Below are positions 20,380-20,460 of a stretch of 20,460 nt of DNA, piece after piece (the stretch's first letter is position 1; each line of letters starts with the position of its first letter). Position numbers and translations under genes: made by a program. The stretch comes from Candidatus Culexmicrobium profundum. GTDB taxonomy: Archaea > Thermoproteota > Methanomethylicia > Culexarchaeales > Culexmicrobiaceae. The stretch lies in the NCBI GenBank assembly GCA_025061245.1, contig JANZKD010000016.1:1-20460 (forward strand), written 5' to 3'. Below the pieces are notes generated by a model. It did no database searches and was not told the DNA's origin. It saw nothing but the letters and a program-made list of their open reading frames with translations.

Positions 20380-20460
20380 TTGGCTTTGCCAAGATTATTA
20401 GCAGTAATAAGATTAAGAGGAAGAGTAAGAATACCAAGAGAAGTAAAAGACACGTTAGAA
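20380..20460 (+). CDS. rpl30: 50S ribosomal protein uL30, 5' part, cut by window end
   Basis: Twenty-seven codons from TTG 20380 to the window edge read (M)ALPRLLAVIRLRGRVRIPRE and on, matching the uL30 start (LLAVIRIRGRV). GTGGGG at 20371-20376 is the likely binding site; its spacing fits a second TTG at 20386 somewhat better, so the start is uncertain by two codons. It directly follows uS5, as in other archaea. Confidence 0.9.
   Translation, partial: MALPRLLAVIRLRGRVRIPREVKDTLE

Noticed and set aside
19665..20453. 262-residue open frame on the minus strand opposite uS5
   Set aside because: It lies wholly over uS5 and the ends of uL18 and uL30, which are certain genes; its translation is hydrophobic low-complexity sequence with no binding site or family match.
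1..20460. CRISPR arrays, insertion sequences, integrases or attachment sites
   Set aside because: No direct-repeat array, transposase, integrase or terminal inverted repeat was found. The tRNA-Ser is a possible integration target in principle, but no duplicate of its 3' end is seen in the window.

Overview
The window is a contiguous, A+T-rich stretch of an archaeal chromosome. The archaeal signature is clear: eukaryote-type ribosomal proteins (eS17, eL13, eS4, eL32, eL19), an archaeal histone, the RNase P protein Rpp29, an intron-containing tRNA-Ser, TATA-like boxes about 25 bp before inferred transcript starts, and AGGTGA-type ribosome binding sites. eL13 together with a histone points to a TACK-type lineage (Thermoproteota sensu lato or a relative such as Korarchaeia, Bathyarchaeia or Methanomethylicia) rather than a euryarchaeon; the species cannot be named from this sequence.

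Layout. Positions 1-1243 (minus strand): a SerK/ParB-like protein coupled to a ThiS/MoaD-type sulfur carrier ending in Gly-Gly, then the start of a further gene cut by the window edge. Positions 1359-2513 (plus): a SPL-like radical SAM protein. Positions 2527-3517: a small information-processing island with eS17 (minus), histone (plus), eL13 (plus), and a tRNA-Ser(CGA) with a 23-nt intron whose 5' end overlaps the eL13 stop codon. Positions 3542-5313 (minus): two membrane proteins of unknown function. Positions 5498-8784 (plus): an MFS transporter followed by larB and larC for nickel-pincer cofactor synthesis. Positions 8798-9202 (minus): uS19, displaced from its usual place beside uL22. Positions 9291-13005 (plus): a tight five-gene run, CYTH protein - winged-helix protein - threonine dehydratase - RidA - PPP-family phosphatase. 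Positions 13111-20460 (plus): the downstream part of the S10/spc ribosomal cluster in the standard archaeal order uL22-uS3-uL29-Rpp29-uS17-uL14-uL24-eS4-uL5-uS14-uS8-uL6-eL32-eL19-uL18-uS5-uL30 (last gene cut).

How the genes work together. The ribosomal run is one long, overlapping, translationally coupled transcription unit led by a TATA-like box near 13041. Threonine dehydratase and RidA form a recognised pair, because RidA hydrolyses the reactive enamine/imine that the dehydratase releases; the adjoining triphosphate-fold protein, DNA-binding protein and phosphatase look like a regulatory shell around them. LarB and LarC catalyse two of the three steps of nickel-pincer nucleotide synthesis; LarE and any LarA-type client enzyme are not in the window. 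The most provocative pair is SerK (O-phosphoserine formation) with a sulfur-carrier protein, which matches the two inputs of the CysO/CysM type of cysteine synthesis; this is an inference and no synthase is visible here. Several start codons differ from the first ATG because the upstream ATG falls in or before a promoter-like element.
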